Shown here one piece after another: positions 19,388-28,413 of a DNA stretch of 46,428 nt. Within the stretch, counting starts at the first letter, position 1, and each line of letters opens with the position of its first letter. Under the pieces are notes generated by a model. The model saw nothing but the letters and a program-made list of their open reading frames with translations. It was not told the DNA's origin and ran no database searches. The stretch lies in the NCBI GenBank assembly GCA_029624815.1, contig JARSSH010000064.1:1-46428 (forward strand), in the 5' to 3' direction. Made by a program: the position numbers and the translations under genes. This stretch comes from Candidatus Competibacter sp. (GTDB lineage Bacteria > Pseudomonadota > Gammaproteobacteria > Competibacterales > Competibacteraceae).

Positions 19388-20284
19388 TCAACCCAGTTCC
19401 GCCAGCAGCCGGTCGATCATGTGCTCGGCCTGGGCGCGGTAGCCGCCGCCGAACAGGTTGAGATGGTTGAGTACATGGTACAGGTTATACAAGGTCCGCC
19501 GCTGCGGGTAACCCACATCCAGCGGCAGCGCTTCCCGGTAAGCCGCGTAAAAGCGTTCCGGAAAGCCACCGAACAATTCGGTCATCGCCAGATCCGCCTC
19601 GCGGTCGCCGTAGTAGCAGGCCGGATCGAAGACGACCGGCTCTCCGTCCACCGTACAGCCGGCGTTGCCGCTCCACAAATCGCCGTGCAGCAGCGCCGGC
19701 ATCGGCCGGTAACCGGCGAACAGCCCTTCGAATCGCGCCAGCAGTTGCTCGCCCCGCCGGCGCGGTTCGCCTTCATATCCGTTGCGAGCGGCCAGTTCCA
19801 ACTGAAAGCCGAGCCGCCGCTTGCGCCAGAATGCGATCCAATCATCGTCGCGATCGTTGGGCTGGCGGGTCGAGCCGATGGCATTGTCCCGCCGCCAGCC
19901 GAAAAATGGCTGGGGTATGCGATGCAGATCGGCCAACCGGCGGCCGAGCGTCTCCAGCGCCCGCGTTCCGCCACCACCCAGCGGCAGGTGCTCCAACACC
20001 AGAAAAGCCGAACCGGCGACGACGCCGTGCCCGGCGGGCAAGGGAACCCGCACGGTCCCCGTCGCGGCCAGTTCCGCCAGACCGGCGGCCTCCGCCTCGA
20101 ACATGGTCCGGGCAATGGTGGCGCTATGGGTCTTGACGAAAAAATTCCGCTCGCCGTCTCCGACGCGCCAAGCCTGATTGATGCAGCCGCCGCCAAGCGG
20201 CTGGCGTTGCCGAACGACGAAGCGCCGGCCGGTCACCGCGGCGATATGCCGCTCCAAGGCGTTCCAGAAATGTTCCGAGTTCAA
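19388..20284 (-). CDS. Fructosamine kinase family protein (FN3K-like)
   Basis: A 298-residue kinase-fold protein of the fructosamine/ketosamine-3-kinase family, which repairs glycated proteins and small molecules. The N-lobe has 'QPLGGGCINQAWRV' (nucleotide loop) and 'NFFVKTHS' (catalytic-site Lys). The C-lobe carries the Brenner-type 'LLHGDLWSGNAG' and 'VFDPACYYGDREADLAM', matching the family exactly. The start appears to be TTG (giving MNSEHFWNALERHI); no in-frame ATG fits the family N-terminus, and no strong ribosome-binding site is seen. Downstream of the EEP gene on the same strand with a 23-base gap. Confidence 0.92.
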   Translation of the reverse strand: MNSEHFWNALERHIAAVTGRRFVVRQRQPLGGGCINQAWRVGDGERNFFVKTHSATIARTMFEAEAAGLAELAATGTVRVPLPAGHGVVAGSAFLVLEHLPLGGGGTRALETLGRRLADLHRIPQPFFGWRRDNAIGSTRQPNDRDDDWIAFWRKRRLGFQLELAARNGYEGEPRRRGEQLLARFEGLFAGYRPMPALLHGDLWSGNAGCTVDGEPVVFDPACYYGDREADLAMTELFGGFPERFYAAYREALPLDVGYPQRRTLYNLYHVLNHLNLFGGGYRAQAEHMIDRLLAELG

Positions 20285-20303
20285 GAGGACAAGGCCGGAA
20301 ACA

Positions 20304-20337
20304 GCGTTCAGGGAACGGCGTTCAGGGAACAGGGAAC
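20304..20337. repeat. Tandem 13-bp direct repeat at the end of the EEP gene
   Basis: GCGTTCAGGGAAC occurs at 20304-20316 and again at 20318-20330, followed by a partial AGGGAAC at 20331-20337. The stop codon of the EEP gene lies in the first copy, so the last residues of that protein are repeat-encoded. Confidence 0.7.
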
Positions 20338-21147
20338 AGAGCGCAATTCCTCGACCGGCTCCCTGTTCTCCTCGCCCTGAAACCTAAATGCCTCCGGCAA
20401 GCGCACTTCCATGGCGATTGGCAGATGATCCGAAAAAGTGTGGTTCAACACCTCCACCCGTTCGACCGCGATGGACGGCGATACCAGGATATGGTCCAAA
20501 TGCCGGTCCGGTTGCCAACTGGGAAAGGTTTGCAGTCCGGGAGCCGGCTCGCACAAACGGGCCGTCGCCAACAATATTTCCATCTCCGGACTGTCCGACC
20601 GGCAGTTGAGGTCGCCCATCAGGATGACGTGACGGTAATCGCGCACCAAACGAGCCAGAAACTCGATTTGCAACAATCGACCGCGCCGGCCCAGCGCCAT
20701 ATGGACGATCAGCACATGCAAGGCATCCTTCCCCGCGCCGAACCGGACTTCCAATACGCCCCGGCCCGGAATCAGCCCAGGCAACTTGTGCTCGGTGATG
20801 GCGGCGGGTTGGATGCGGCTGAGCACCGCGTTGCCGTGCTGCGAAATCATGCCGATCCGGCGGTTGGACTGATCGAACACGTACTCGAAGCCGGCATAGT
20901 CCGCCAAATATTTTATTTGGTTAACGAAACCGCTGCGTAGACTCCCGGCATCCACTTCCTGCAAACCCACGAGGTCGTAACTGGCCAACACCCGGGCAAT
21001 GCCATCCAGGTTGCTCATCCGCGATGGCACCGGCACCAGGTGTTTCCAACTGCGAGTGAAGTACTGGGAATACTTGCGGGTGGTCAACCCGCTCTGGATG
21101 TTGTAGCTGAGCAGCCGCAAGCGGCATGGTTCGCCCTGATCGCTCAT
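20308..21147 (-). CDS. Endonuclease/exonuclease/phosphatase (EEP) family protein
   Basis: A 279-residue metal-dependent phosphoesterase of the DNase I-like fold. Key blocks are 'LLSYNIQSGL' (Asn), 'LVGLQEVDAG' (metal Glu), 'LIVHMALGRRGRLLQ', 'VILMGDLNCRSDSPE' (Asp/Asn), 'LDHILVSPSI' and 'HTFSDHLPIAMEV' (His). All catalytic residues are present. No signal peptide is seen. It is 9 bases downstream of dsbA and probably co-transcribed, although the function is unrelated. The 3' end of the gene contains a short tandem direct repeat in which the stop codon lies. The natural substrate is not evident. Confidence 0.9.
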   Translation of the reverse strand: MSDQGEPCRLRLLSYNIQSGLTTRKYSQYFTRSWKHLVPVPSRMSNLDGIARVLASYDLVGLQEVDAGSLRSGFVNQIKYLADYAGFEYVFDQSNRRIGMISQHGNAVLSRIQPAAITEHKLPGLIPGRGVLEVRFGAGKDALHVLIVHMALGRRGRLLQIEFLARLVRDYRHVILMGDLNCRSDSPEMEILLATARLCEPAPGLQTFPSWQPDRHLDHILVSPSIAVERVEVLNHTFSDHLPIAMEVRLPEAFRFQGEENREPVEELRSVPCSLNAVP

Positions 21148-21156
21148 CGTGTGCCG

Positions 21157-21789
21157 CTAGCCTTCGGGCACGGCGGCTTCCTGGGCAATCAGGAAATCCA
21201 CGACTTCGAACATGCGCGGCGAGCGCACGTCGTACTTGCCGTTGACGATCACCGCCGGCACGCCCCGCACCCCGTAACGCTGCGCCAGTTGGTTGCCGCG
21301 ACGCAATTGGGTCTCGGTCTGGAACGAATTGTAGGCCTTGCGGAAAGCGTCCCGATCGACCCCATGCTCGGCGAAGAACGCCGCCAGTTCGTCTTCGGTG
21401 TTCAGTTTGCGTTTTTCCCGATGGATGGCGTCGAACAGCGGTTGATGGATTTGGTCCAGCACGCCCAGCGCCTCGGCGGCATAGTAGGCTCGGGCGCCGG
21501 GCTCCCAATTCGCCCCGAATGACACCGGAATCCGCACGAAAACGACGTTGTCCGGCTTGCGCTTCAGCCATTCCCGCGTCACCGGCTCCAGATCGAAACA
21601 ATGTGGGCAACCGTACCAGAACAGCTCGACCACTTCGATTTTGTCAGGCGCGGAGGTCGGCACGGGCGACGACAGACGAATGTAATCCTTACCTTCCTGG
21701 AAGGCGGCGGGGGTAGCGGCGTGGGCGACGACCAACGGCAGCGCGCAGGCTAGCATGACCGGCAGCAGGCGGCGAAACAGCTTGGGCAT
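21157..21789 (-). CDS. dsbA: Thiol:disulfide interchange protein DsbA
   Basis: A 210-residue periplasmic oxidant that introduces disulfide bonds into secreted proteins. A signal peptide ends near 'VVAHAATPA' (about 25). The redox site is Cys61-Pro-His-Cys64 in 'FWYGCPHCFD', the classic DsbA dipeptide. The cis-proline loop 'GVRGVPAVIVNGKYDV' is present. Length matches family. It lies 48 bases downstream of ccsB on the same strand, a sensible context because cytochrome c maturation needs control of cysteine redox state. Confidence 0.96.
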   Translation of the reverse strand: MPKLFRRLLPVMLACALPLVVAHAATPAAFQEGKDYIRLSSPVPTSAPDKIEVVELFWYGCPHCFDLEPVTREWLKRKPDNVVFVRIPVSFGANWEPGARAYYAAEALGVLDQIHQPLFDAIHREKRKLNTEDELAAFFAEHGVDRDAFRKAYNSFQTETQLRRGNQLAQRYGVRGVPAVIVNGKYDVRSPRMFEVVDFLIAQEAAVPEG

Positions 21790-21837
21790 TTTGGGAATTC
21801 CTCGGTTCGGTGGCGGAAACAGGGCGGAGAAGCGGCT

Positions 21838-23016
21838 TTACAGCGAGCCGTAGGAGTGCAGCCCCGACAAAAACATGTTGACCCCCAGAAAAGCGAACAA
21901 GGTCACGAGCAGGCCGATCACCGCCCACCAGGCCATCGCCGCGCCGCGCCAGCCCTTGGTCAGCCGCAGGTGCAGCCAGGCCGCATAGTTCAGCCAGACG
22001 ATCAACGCCCAGGTTTCCTTGGGATCCCAGGACCAGTAGCCGCCCCAGGCCTCGGCCGCCCACAGCGCACCGAGGATGGTGGCGATGGTAAAGGCGGCGA
22101 AACCCAGCGCGATGGCCCTGTACATGACCTCGTCCAACAACTCGAGCGGTGGCAGCACCCGCGCCAGCAAGCCATCCGGCCATCGGGCCTCGGCGCCGGA
22201 TCGCAGCAGGTAGGCTACCCCCAGCATCGCCGCCAGGGCAAACGCACCGTAGCCGATGAAGTTGGCCGGCACATGGATCTTCATCCAGTAGCTCTGCAAG
22301 GCCGGAATCAGCGGCTGAATATGATGGGCTTCGCGGTCGAAGGTGTACCACAACAGGAAGGCGACGGTCCCGCTGATCGCCAACAGGGCGAAACCGCCCA
22401 TGGCGCGGGTGCGGCTGCGATTCTCGTGGAACAGATAGAGCAAGGCAGTCACCAGCGCGAACAGAATGAACACTTCGTACAGATTACTGACCGGAATGTG
22501 GCCGATATCGACCCCCAGCAGGTAGGACTCGCGCCAGCGCACCAGCAGGCCGGTCGAACCCATGACCGTCGCCGTCCAGGTCAGGGCGGTCGCGGTCTTG
22601 CCGACGAAGTCGGAGCGGCCCAACAGCGCGGCGAAATAGGCGACGGTGGCCAGCACGTACAGCGCGCTCATCCACATGAACGCGGCCTGGCTTTCCAAGA
22701 AGTATTTGAGCCAGAAATCGCTGTGGCGCAAGGCATAATCCGCGCCGTAGCGCCACAGCGCCAGCACGGCCAGCGCCGCCACCGCCAGAACGAACGACCG
22801 CGCCGGTTTCCAGTACACCCCCCAGGCGACTAGCGCCAGTGTGCATCCCACTTGGATGGCGACCTCGTAGCCGTTCATGTACGACTGATAGAGCCACCAG
22901 AGCAGGATCGAGCCGGTTGTCGCCAGCAAGACCCAGAGTCCATCCCAGACCGTCAAGCGGCGCCAAAAAGATGGTTGCTCCCACTGGTCCAACATCGCTT
23001 CGCGCGTTACCGCCAT
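21838..23016 (-). CDS. ccsB: Cytochrome c biogenesis protein CcsB/ResC (System II haem handling)
   Basis: A 392-residue multi-pass inner-membrane protein of the CcsA/CcsB (ResC) family, which with ResB carries haem to the periplasm and ligates it to apocytochromes. About eight or more hydrophobic helices are seen. The tryptophan-rich WWD-type signature is 'AAEAWGGYWSWDPKETWALIVWL', with haem-ligand histidines such as in 'VPANFIGYG' and 'LHLRLTKGW' regions nearby. The open frame extends upstream to 23289 into resB, but the ATG at 23016 (MAVTREAMLDQ) follows the resB stop by 28 bases and fits the family. Confidence 0.93.
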   Translation of the reverse strand: MAVTREAMLDQWEQPSFWRRLTVWDGLWVLLATTGSILLWWLYQSYMNGYEVAIQVGCTLALVAWGVYWKPARSFVLAVAALAVLALWRYGADYALRHSDFWLKYFLESQAAFMWMSALYVLATVAYFAALLGRSDFVGKTATALTWTATVMGSTGLLVRWRESYLLGVDIGHIPVSNLYEVFILFALVTALLYLFHENRSRTRAMGGFALLAISGTVAFLLWYTFDREAHHIQPLIPALQSYWMKIHVPANFIGYGAFALAAMLGVAYLLRSGAEARWPDGLLARVLPPLELLDEVMYRAIALGFAAFTIATILGALWAAEAWGGYWSWDPKETWALIVWLNYAAWLHLRLTKGWRGAAMAWWAVIGLLVTLFAFLGVNMFLSGLHSYGSL

Positions 23017-23044
23017 TGCCGTTCTGCTCCTCTCATAGCGCTCG

Positions 23045-25192
23045 CTACCGCGTCCCGACGTCCGCCGCCAGCCGCGTGTCCGGGGAAGGGATGGTGGGCG
23101 GCGCGGACTGTTCTTCTTCGAATGGCCCCAGCCGCCGCTCAAGCATCGTCCGCAGGCTAGCGAACTCGCGGGCAAATTCAGCCTGGCGTCGGTTGCCGGT
23201 ACCGGCCAGAAGCAACCGGGTCGCCCCGTCCTCAACCGCCAGCCAGGCCCACAGCCGACGATGCGAAGTATAAAACATGATGAAAACACCGATGATCAAT
23301 AGACTAAAACCGGTGTAGACCACGCCGACTCCACCGCTGTGAGTCACTTGCAATCCGGAAGCTTCCACCTGCTGGAAACCGGTCAGTTGCAGGTAGAAGG
23401 GCGAAGCATGGGCGGGCAACGCGGATAGCGCGGACACGGCATCGTTGAAAAACGCTTCTTCCCGTTCGCCGACCGCTTGCTCGACCTCGACCCCCTCGGT
23501 GCGCAGCACCTCGATGAAAATCTGGGCCAGGGTATCGCGCAGGATATTGAGATACAGCGCGCTCGCCTCTTGCAACCGCTCGGCCGGCACCACCGCCCTG
23601 GCCCGCTCCGCCACCGCGGCGGAACCGCCCTGAGCGAACAATTCGACCAAACTCAACCGCACCCGTTCGAAGTCGCGGCGGAATTCGGGGCTTTCGTCCG
23701 ATGCTGGCGCGGATCGGGCCAGAAAGTCACGCAGCCAGATGGAATCACGCAAGCGGGCGTTGAAGCGCAGGAAGCGCTCGGGGCTGTTGCTCGGATCGGC
23801 CGGAATATGCAGATAGGTAAAGGGCTCGCCGGGCCGGGCGCGCATACCGCTGATGAAGAACCAGCGCCCCTCCAGTTGCACCGGCGCCATGTAATTGAAG
23901 TATTCCCGTGCCTCGCCGGCCGCGTCGCGCAGCTTGAAGCCAACGCTGGGGCCAAAGTTGCGGAACTTGCGCTCGCCCGACTGGGCGTCGGGCTCCGGCA
24001 GCAGGTTGAACAGGCGAAAATCGTCCAGTTCCAGAGTGAGCGGTCCGGTCGGCCCGCTCACTTTAAGGGAACTGTCCACCGTGCCCTTGACCTCGGTCGG
24101 CTCCAGCCGGGCCACGGTCAACGGCCAGGCGCGCAGATCCAGCTTGGAGCCGCCGTCGCCGAAGTCGGACTGGTAAATCGAATAACCGCGATAACTCAGC
24201 GGATGGTTGACGCGAATGGTCGCCTCCATGGGCTGCTCGCCCAGATGCTCCCGATCGTGGATAACGACTTGGCTGACGAAAGATTTCGGCTGGCCGGTGT
24301 CGTAGTAGGCGACCTGGAAATCCTTCAGCTCGATAGCGAACGGCAGATCTTGCAGCACGAAACCGTCGCGCGCCCGCACGAACACGAAATTGGCGGCGGC
24401 GCCCTCGGGCAGCATCACGTTGCCGCGAAACGCCGGCACCGCTCCGGGCGCCAGCCGACTGACGGCGGGGATATCGCGGGCCGCCAAGTCGCGGGTCTCC
24501 AGCACGACCTCGCCGCGCCACTCCTTCAGCTTCAACCATAGATTGCCATCCAGCAGACCGCCAATGCCGATCATCACCACCGCGGCGTGAGTGAACAGAT
24601 AACCGAAGCGGTTGTAGCGCCCCTTCATCGCCGCCACCACCCGGTGATCGCCGCCATCGTGGACACGCCAGCGGTAGCCTCGCGCCCGTAGCAGCTCGCT
24701 CACCGTACCTAGCACGGCGTCGAGGTCACGATCCGGCAACCGCCACTCGGCGTGCTGGTGGAAACCGCGCAGCGAACGAACCTGGACATTGGTGCGGAAA
24801 CGAACCATCTCCCGCAGCATTCCGGGCGCCTGGCGGTACAGACAAACACTGGTGGACAAAATCAGGAACGCCAGGATAGCGACGAACCAGCCGGCGCCGT
24901 AGACATCGTACAGCCCCAGCCGGCGGAACACTTCGAACCAGAACGGCCCGAACTTGAGCAGATAGTCTGGATAGGGCTGGTTTTGCTGCAACACCGTGCC
25001 GATCGCCGAGGCGACCGCCACCACCACCAACAGAGTGATCGCCAGGTTCATGGAACCGAAAAATTCCAGCAACGCCCAGCTCGGGGTACGGCGGCAATTG
25101 GGCTGACGGGTGACGGTTTCGTTCACGGCAGGGTTCGGGGAAGCGTGCGGGGAAGCCTGTTCGACCCGGTCGGTCGGAATCGGTTCAGGCAT
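23045..25192 (-). CDS. resB: Cytochrome c biogenesis protein ResB (Ccs1)
   Basis: A 715-residue membrane protein, partner of CcsB in System II cytochrome c maturation. The N-terminal part has the family start 'ALLEFFGSMNLAITLLVVVAVASAIGTVLQQNQPYPDYLLKFGPFWFEVFRRLGLYDVY'-type layout: TM1 near residues 45-65, the QNQPYPDYL loop, TM2 near 95-115. A third helix follows near 'FTHAAVVMIGIGGLLDG'. A large periplasmic ResB domain fills the middle, and the last helix is 'GVGVVYTGFSLLIIGVFIMF'. The unusually long tail after it is charged. It lies between cytochrome c4 (terminator in between) and ccsB. Confidence 0.93.
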   Translation of the reverse strand: MPEPIPTDRVEQASPHASPNPAVNETVTRQPNCRRTPSWALLEFFGSMNLAITLLVVVAVASAIGTVLQQNQPYPDYLLKFGPFWFEVFRRLGLYDVYGAGWFVAILAFLILSTSVCLYRQAPGMLREMVRFRTNVQVRSLRGFHQHAEWRLPDRDLDAVLGTVSELLRARGYRWRVHDGGDHRVVAAMKGRYNRFGYLFTHAAVVMIGIGGLLDGNLWLKLKEWRGEVVLETRDLAARDIPAVSRLAPGAVPAFRGNVMLPEGAAANFVFVRARDGFVLQDLPFAIELKDFQVAYYDTGQPKSFVSQVVIHDREHLGEQPMEATIRVNHPLSYRGYSIYQSDFGDGGSKLDLRAWPLTVARLEPTEVKGTVDSSLKVSGPTGPLTLELDDFRLFNLLPEPDAQSGERKFRNFGPSVGFKLRDAAGEAREYFNYMAPVQLEGRWFFISGMRARPGEPFTYLHIPADPSNSPERFLRFNARLRDSIWLRDFLARSAPASDESPEFRRDFERVRLSLVELFAQGGSAAVAERARAVVPAERLQEASALYLNILRDTLAQIFIEVLRTEGVEVEQAVGEREEAFFNDAVSALSALPAHASPFYLQLTGFQQVEASGLQVTHSGGVGVVYTGFSLLIIGVFIMFYTSHRRLWAWLAVEDGATRLLLAGTGNRRQAEFAREFASLRTMLERRLGPFEEEQSAPPTIPSPDTRLAADVGTR

Positions 25193-25235
25193 TCCGAACC
25201 GGTTTGAAGCCGATCCCTGTCGAGGCCAGGGCCTG

Positions 25236-25269
25236 GAAGAAAAAAGGGTGGCTGAGCGGCCACCCTTTT
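25236..25269 (-). terminator. Rho-independent terminator after the cytochrome c4 gene
   Basis: On the minus strand AAAAGGGTGGC pairs with GCCACCCTTTT (11 bp perfect, 6-base loop) and runs into TTTTTTCTTC. It lies 38 bases after the cytochrome c4 stop and before the resB start, so resB needs readthrough or its own promoter. Confidence 0.85.
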
Positions 25270-25307
25270 GCGAAACCGGCGGATATCCGGACCGGCTCGC
25301 CCAAGAC

Positions 25308-25916
25308 TTATTGCAGGCCCTGCACGTAGGACGAAACCGCCTTGATTTGCGGGTCGGTCAATTTCGCCGCGATGACGCGCATCATCTGACCGGCGTCGTT
25401 GGCGCGCTCCATGGCGCGGAAGGCTTTCAGCTGAATCTCGCTGTATTCCGCGTGCTGGCCGGCCAGCGCCGGGAATTTGGCGGCCGGATTGCCGGTGCCG
25501 GTGGCGCCGTGGCACGCCGTGCAGGCTGGAACGCCGGTCTTGAGATCGCCGCCGCGAAAGAGAGACTCACCCACCGGCGCCAAAGCCGGATCGGCCGCGG
25601 CGCGGGCAATCTGCTGAGACGCGAAATAAGCCGCCAGGTCTTCCATGTCCTGCGGGCTCAACGGCGCGACCATGCCGGCCATGATCGGGTTGGCACGGGC
25701 TCCGCTCTTGTACTCCTGCAATTGCTTGAGCAGATAGTCGGCGCTCTGACCCGCCAGTTTGGGATACTGGGGATTGACGCTGTTGCCGTCGGGATTATGG
25801 CAGGCCGCGCAGGTGGCGGACTTGGCCTTGCCGGCGGTGGCGTCGCCGGCGGCCAGCGCGGCGGTTGTGGAACCGAGCAGTGCGCAGGTCGCGGCGATCA
25901 CAACGAGTTTTTTCAT
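25308..25916 (-). CDS. Dihaem cytochrome c4
   Basis: A 202-residue periplasmic electron carrier made of two cytochrome c domains. The signal peptide MKKLVVIAATCALLGSTTAALA is cleaved near residue 22. Haem sites are CAACH at 36-40 and CTACH at 132-136. Distal methionine ligands are likely in 'MAGMVAPLS' and 'GQMMRVIAAKLT'. This is the standard c4 pattern, feeding terminal oxidases or denitrification enzymes. The frame opens further upstream to 25985, but the signal peptide fixes the ATG at 25916, which has a GGAG ribosome-binding site (AGGAGCCTTCC on the minus strand). It is divergent from engB, a neighbourhood common in beta- and gammaproteobacteria. Confidence 0.95.
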   Translation of the reverse strand: MKKLVVIAATCALLGSTTAALAAGDATAGKAKSATCAACHNPDGNSVNPQYPKLAGQSADYLLKQLQEYKSGARANPIMAGMVAPLSPQDMEDLAAYFASQQIARAAADPALAPVGESLFRGGDLKTGVPACTACHGATGTGNPAAKFPALAGQHAEYSEIQLKAFRAMERANDAGQMMRVIAAKLTDPQIKAVSSYVQGLQ

Positions 25917-26095
25917 TTTTGGAAGGCTCCTGTACGATGACGGTATTCGGTTCAGGCGACCTGCCGCCGGCGCGGAACAGCGCAACGCGAACCGGTGGCC
26001 AAGCCTCGCTCGGCGGCGACGGAACCGGTGCTTGCCTGAATCGGTCCCGTCCCGAAAGCGGCAGTTTTATATATCAGTTTCGGCCTTTGAGTTCA

Positions 26096-26764
26096 ATGAG
26101 AAACCCCAACGATACTGCTCCTATCTCCACCGGAGCCGCAGCGGCCACCGGCCGCTGGCGCGGCGTCCGTTTTCTGTATAGCGTTAATGCCCTGGCCCAG
26201 CTTCCGCCCGACACCGGCCGGGAAGTGGCCTTCGCCGGCCGCTCCAACGCCGGCAAATCCAGCGCTCTCAACCTCCTCACTGGCCAGCAGCGCCTGGCCC
26301 GGGTCAGCAAAACACCCGGCCGAACCCAACTGCTTAATTTTTTTCTGGTGGAGCCGGACCGCTACTTGGTCGATCTACCGGGTTACGGCTACGCTCGTGT
26401 TCCGCACTCGGTCCGCCAGCACTGGGGAGAATTGCTGGAACGCTATCTGACCGGGCGCGTGGCGCTGCGCGGTCTGCTGCTGCTGATGGACATCCGCCAT
26501 CCGCTGACCGACATGGATCGCCAACTGCTGGACGGCTGCGCCGCTCGCGAACTGCCGGCGCACATCCTATTGACCAAGGCGGACAAGCTCAGCCGGGGCG
26601 CGGCGCTGGCGGCGCTGGCTCAGTTAAAACGGAGGCTGACCGCAGACTATCCGAGCGCCAACGCCCAGTTGTTCTCGGCGCTAACCGGCCAGGGCATCGA
26701 CGAAGCCCACGCGCGACTGGATGGCTGGTTGGGTTATCTAGGGCGCGCGGTGAACGCGTTTTAA
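26096..26764 (+). CDS. engB: Ribosome biogenesis GTP-binding protein EngB/YsxC
   Basis: A 222-residue essential GTPase that helps assemble the large ribosomal subunit. The G1 loop is GRSNAGKSS at 48-56. G2 threonine lies in 'SKTPGRTQLLNFF', G3 is 'DLPGYGYA' and G4 is 'LTKADKLSRG'. The upstream open frame to 25865 is a reading shadow of the cytochrome c4 leader; the ATG at 26096 gives the family N-terminus. Its stop codon TAA (26762-26764) overlaps the stop of the convergent DUF484 gene within the palindrome TTAA. Confidence 0.96.
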   Translation: MRNPNDTAPISTGAAAATGRWRGVRFLYSVNALAQLPPDTGREVAFAGRSNAGKSSALNLLTGQQRLARVSKTPGRTQLLNFFLVEPDRYLVDLPGYGYARVPHSVRQHWGELLERYLTGRVALRGLLLLMDIRHPLTDMDRQLLDGCAARELPAHILLTKADKLSRGAALAALAQLKRRLTADYPSANAQLFSALTGQGIDEAHARLDGWLGYLGRAVNAF

Positions 26765-27495
26765 CCCTCGTGCGCCGAAGGCGGGTCGGATCGCGCCCGC
26801 CACTCGCCGCCCAACAGACGCGCCCGCAGGGCCCGACCGACCAATTCGCCGGCCCGCCCCAAAAACAGCGTGCCGGCGCCGGGATGGAAGCGCTGCTCGT
26901 CCCAACTGCCCAGCGCCAGCAGCCCGCGCCACTGGCCGTCGCCCATGGGAACCAGCGCCGCCGAGGCGACCCGCGGCGCGCAGTCGCCAAACAGAGCGGC
27001 GGCCTGCTCCGGGCGCAAACGGCCGCAGCGCGGTTTGCCAACCTGCAGCAAGCCTTCGAACAGGGTTAGCGCATCCGGACGCAGGAATTCCGCCGTCCCC
27101 GAGCCGGCGGCGAGCGCGGCTTCCAGACACAGGGCGACGCAATCGGCGTTGAACTCATCCCGCAGCACCGTCTTTATGCGATGCAGCAGCACATCCGGTT
27201 CGTCCGACGCATCCAGCAGGTCCAGCGCCAGCCGCTGGACTCGCTCCGCCAGCCGGTCGTTGTCGCGGGCGATGGCGACCAGTTCCAGCAGCTTATCGTG
27301 CAAACGCTGGCCGCGCTCCCGCAACAAGCGGTTTTGGTACTCCAGCAGCGACACTGCTGGCTCGCAGGGATGCGGCACCCGTAGGCTCTCCACCAAATCG
27401 GGGTGGCGAACGAAAAATTCGGGGTGTTCACGCAGCCAGTTGACCACGATGCGCTCGATCTCCGTCGGACTCGGCGCCGCCTGTTCCTCGCTCAT
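26761..27495 (-). CDS. DUF484 family protein
   Basis: A 244-residue protein of the DUF484 family, which usually sits after dapF and before xerC in gammaproteobacteria. The N-terminus 'VVNWLREHPEFFVRHPDLVESLRVPH' is the family hallmark, followed by a coiled-coil 'LLEYQNRLLRERGQRLHDKLLELVAIARDND'-type helix near 50-85. A GAF-like alpha/beta half covers about 105-235. No xerC follows; engB converges instead. Its function is not established. The start ATG lies 33 bases after the dapF stop. Confidence 0.9.
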   Translation of the reverse strand: MSEEQAAPSPTEIERIVVNWLREHPEFFVRHPDLVESLRVPHPCEPAVSLLEYQNRLLRERGQRLHDKLLELVAIARDNDRLAERVQRLALDLLDASDEPDVLLHRIKTVLRDEFNADCVALCLEAALAAGSGTAEFLRPDALTLFEGLLQVGKPRCGRLRPEQAAALFGDCAPRVASAALVPMGDGQWRGLLALGSWDEQRFHPGAGTLFLGRAGELVGRALRARLLGGEWRARSDPPSAHEG

Positions 27496-27528
27496 GATTT
27501 AATCCGCCTTGTAACCGACCACCTCTTT

Positions 27529-28359
27529 TCAGGGCTCGACCCAACCTTCGAACACCGTTACCGCCGGCCCGGTCATGGTCACCGGTTCGCCCTCCCCCGC
27601 CCAGTGGATATCCAGCGCGCCACCGGGCAGATCAACCCGCACGTTCGGCCACAGCAAGCCCCATCGCCGGCCGACGACCACCGCCGCGCAGGCGCCGCTG
27701 CCACAGGCCAGCGTCTCGCCGACCCCGCGTTCGTAGACCCGCAACCGGATGTGGTCGGGCGCGACCACCTGCATGAAGCCGACGTTGGCACGCTGGGGAA
27801 AGCGACCGTGCCGCTCCAGCAAGGGCCCCAGATGCGCCACTGGGGCGTGCTCCACATCGTCTACTCGCAGTACCGCATGAGGGTTGCCCATCGACACCGC
27901 GCCGATTTCCAATTCGATCCCGTCGGCGGCGATCCGATAGAGCGGCGCGCACTCGGTGGCGAAGAAGGGCACATCGGTCGGATCGAGTCGCGGCTGGCCC
28001 ATGTCCACCGTCACCCGGCCATCCGCTTGGATCTCCAGACGCAGCAGACCGGCAGTGGTGGTCACGCACAGGCGATCCTTGTCGATCAACCCCCGGTCGC
28101 GCACGAAACGGGCAAAGCAACGCGCGCCGTTACCGCACTGCCCCACCTCGCCGCCGTCGGCGTTGAAGATGCGGTAGCGAAAGTCGGCGTCTTCCCGGTC
28201 GGAAGGCTCGACCACCAACACCTGATCGCAACCGATGCCGAAGTGGCGATTCGCCAATCGGCGGATGCATTCCGGCTCCAGCGCCACCGATTGACTGACG
28301 CCATCGATCACCACGAAATCGTTGCCGAGCCCGTGCATCTTGGTGAAATGAAGTTTCAT
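27529..28359 (-). CDS. dapF: Diaminopimelate epimerase DapF
   Basis: A 276-residue enzyme that converts LL- to meso-diaminopimelate for peptidoglycan and lysine. The catalytic cysteines are Cys75 in '[15 protein letters not shown]' and the second in '[15 protein letters not shown]'. The N-terminal '[19 protein letters not shown]' and 'GNPHAVLRV' are family blocks. It lies in a lysine cluster with lysA and lptM, separated from them by two extra genes. The ATG start is clear. A gap of 54 bases separates it from the GNAT-nitrilase gene upstream. Confidence 0.97.
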   Translation of the reverse strand: MKLHFTKMHGLGNDFVVIDGVSQSVALEPECIRRLANRHFGIGCDQVLVVEPSDREDADFRYRIFNADGGEVGQCGNGARCFARFVRDRGLIDKDRLCVTTTAGLLRLEIQADGRVTVDMGQPRLDPTDVPFFATECAPLYRIAADGIELEIGAVSMGNPHAVLRVDDVEHAPVAHLGPLLERHGRFPQRANVGFMQVVAPDHIRLRVYERGVGETLACGSGACAAVVVGRRWGLLWPNVRVDLPGGALDIHWAGEGEPVTMTGPAVTVFEGWVEP

Positions 28360-28413
28360 CGCCTCGACTCCGGCCAGTTCGAGCGAGCTTCTTCGCTCAA
28401 TAAGCTTTAAACC

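Noticed and set aside
18003-20387. Plus-strand open frames opposite the AstE-like and fructosamine kinase genes
   Set aside because: They are antisense shadows of GC-rich coding sequence; their products are Arg/Pro/Ser-rich without domains, while the minus strand carries full catalytic motifs.
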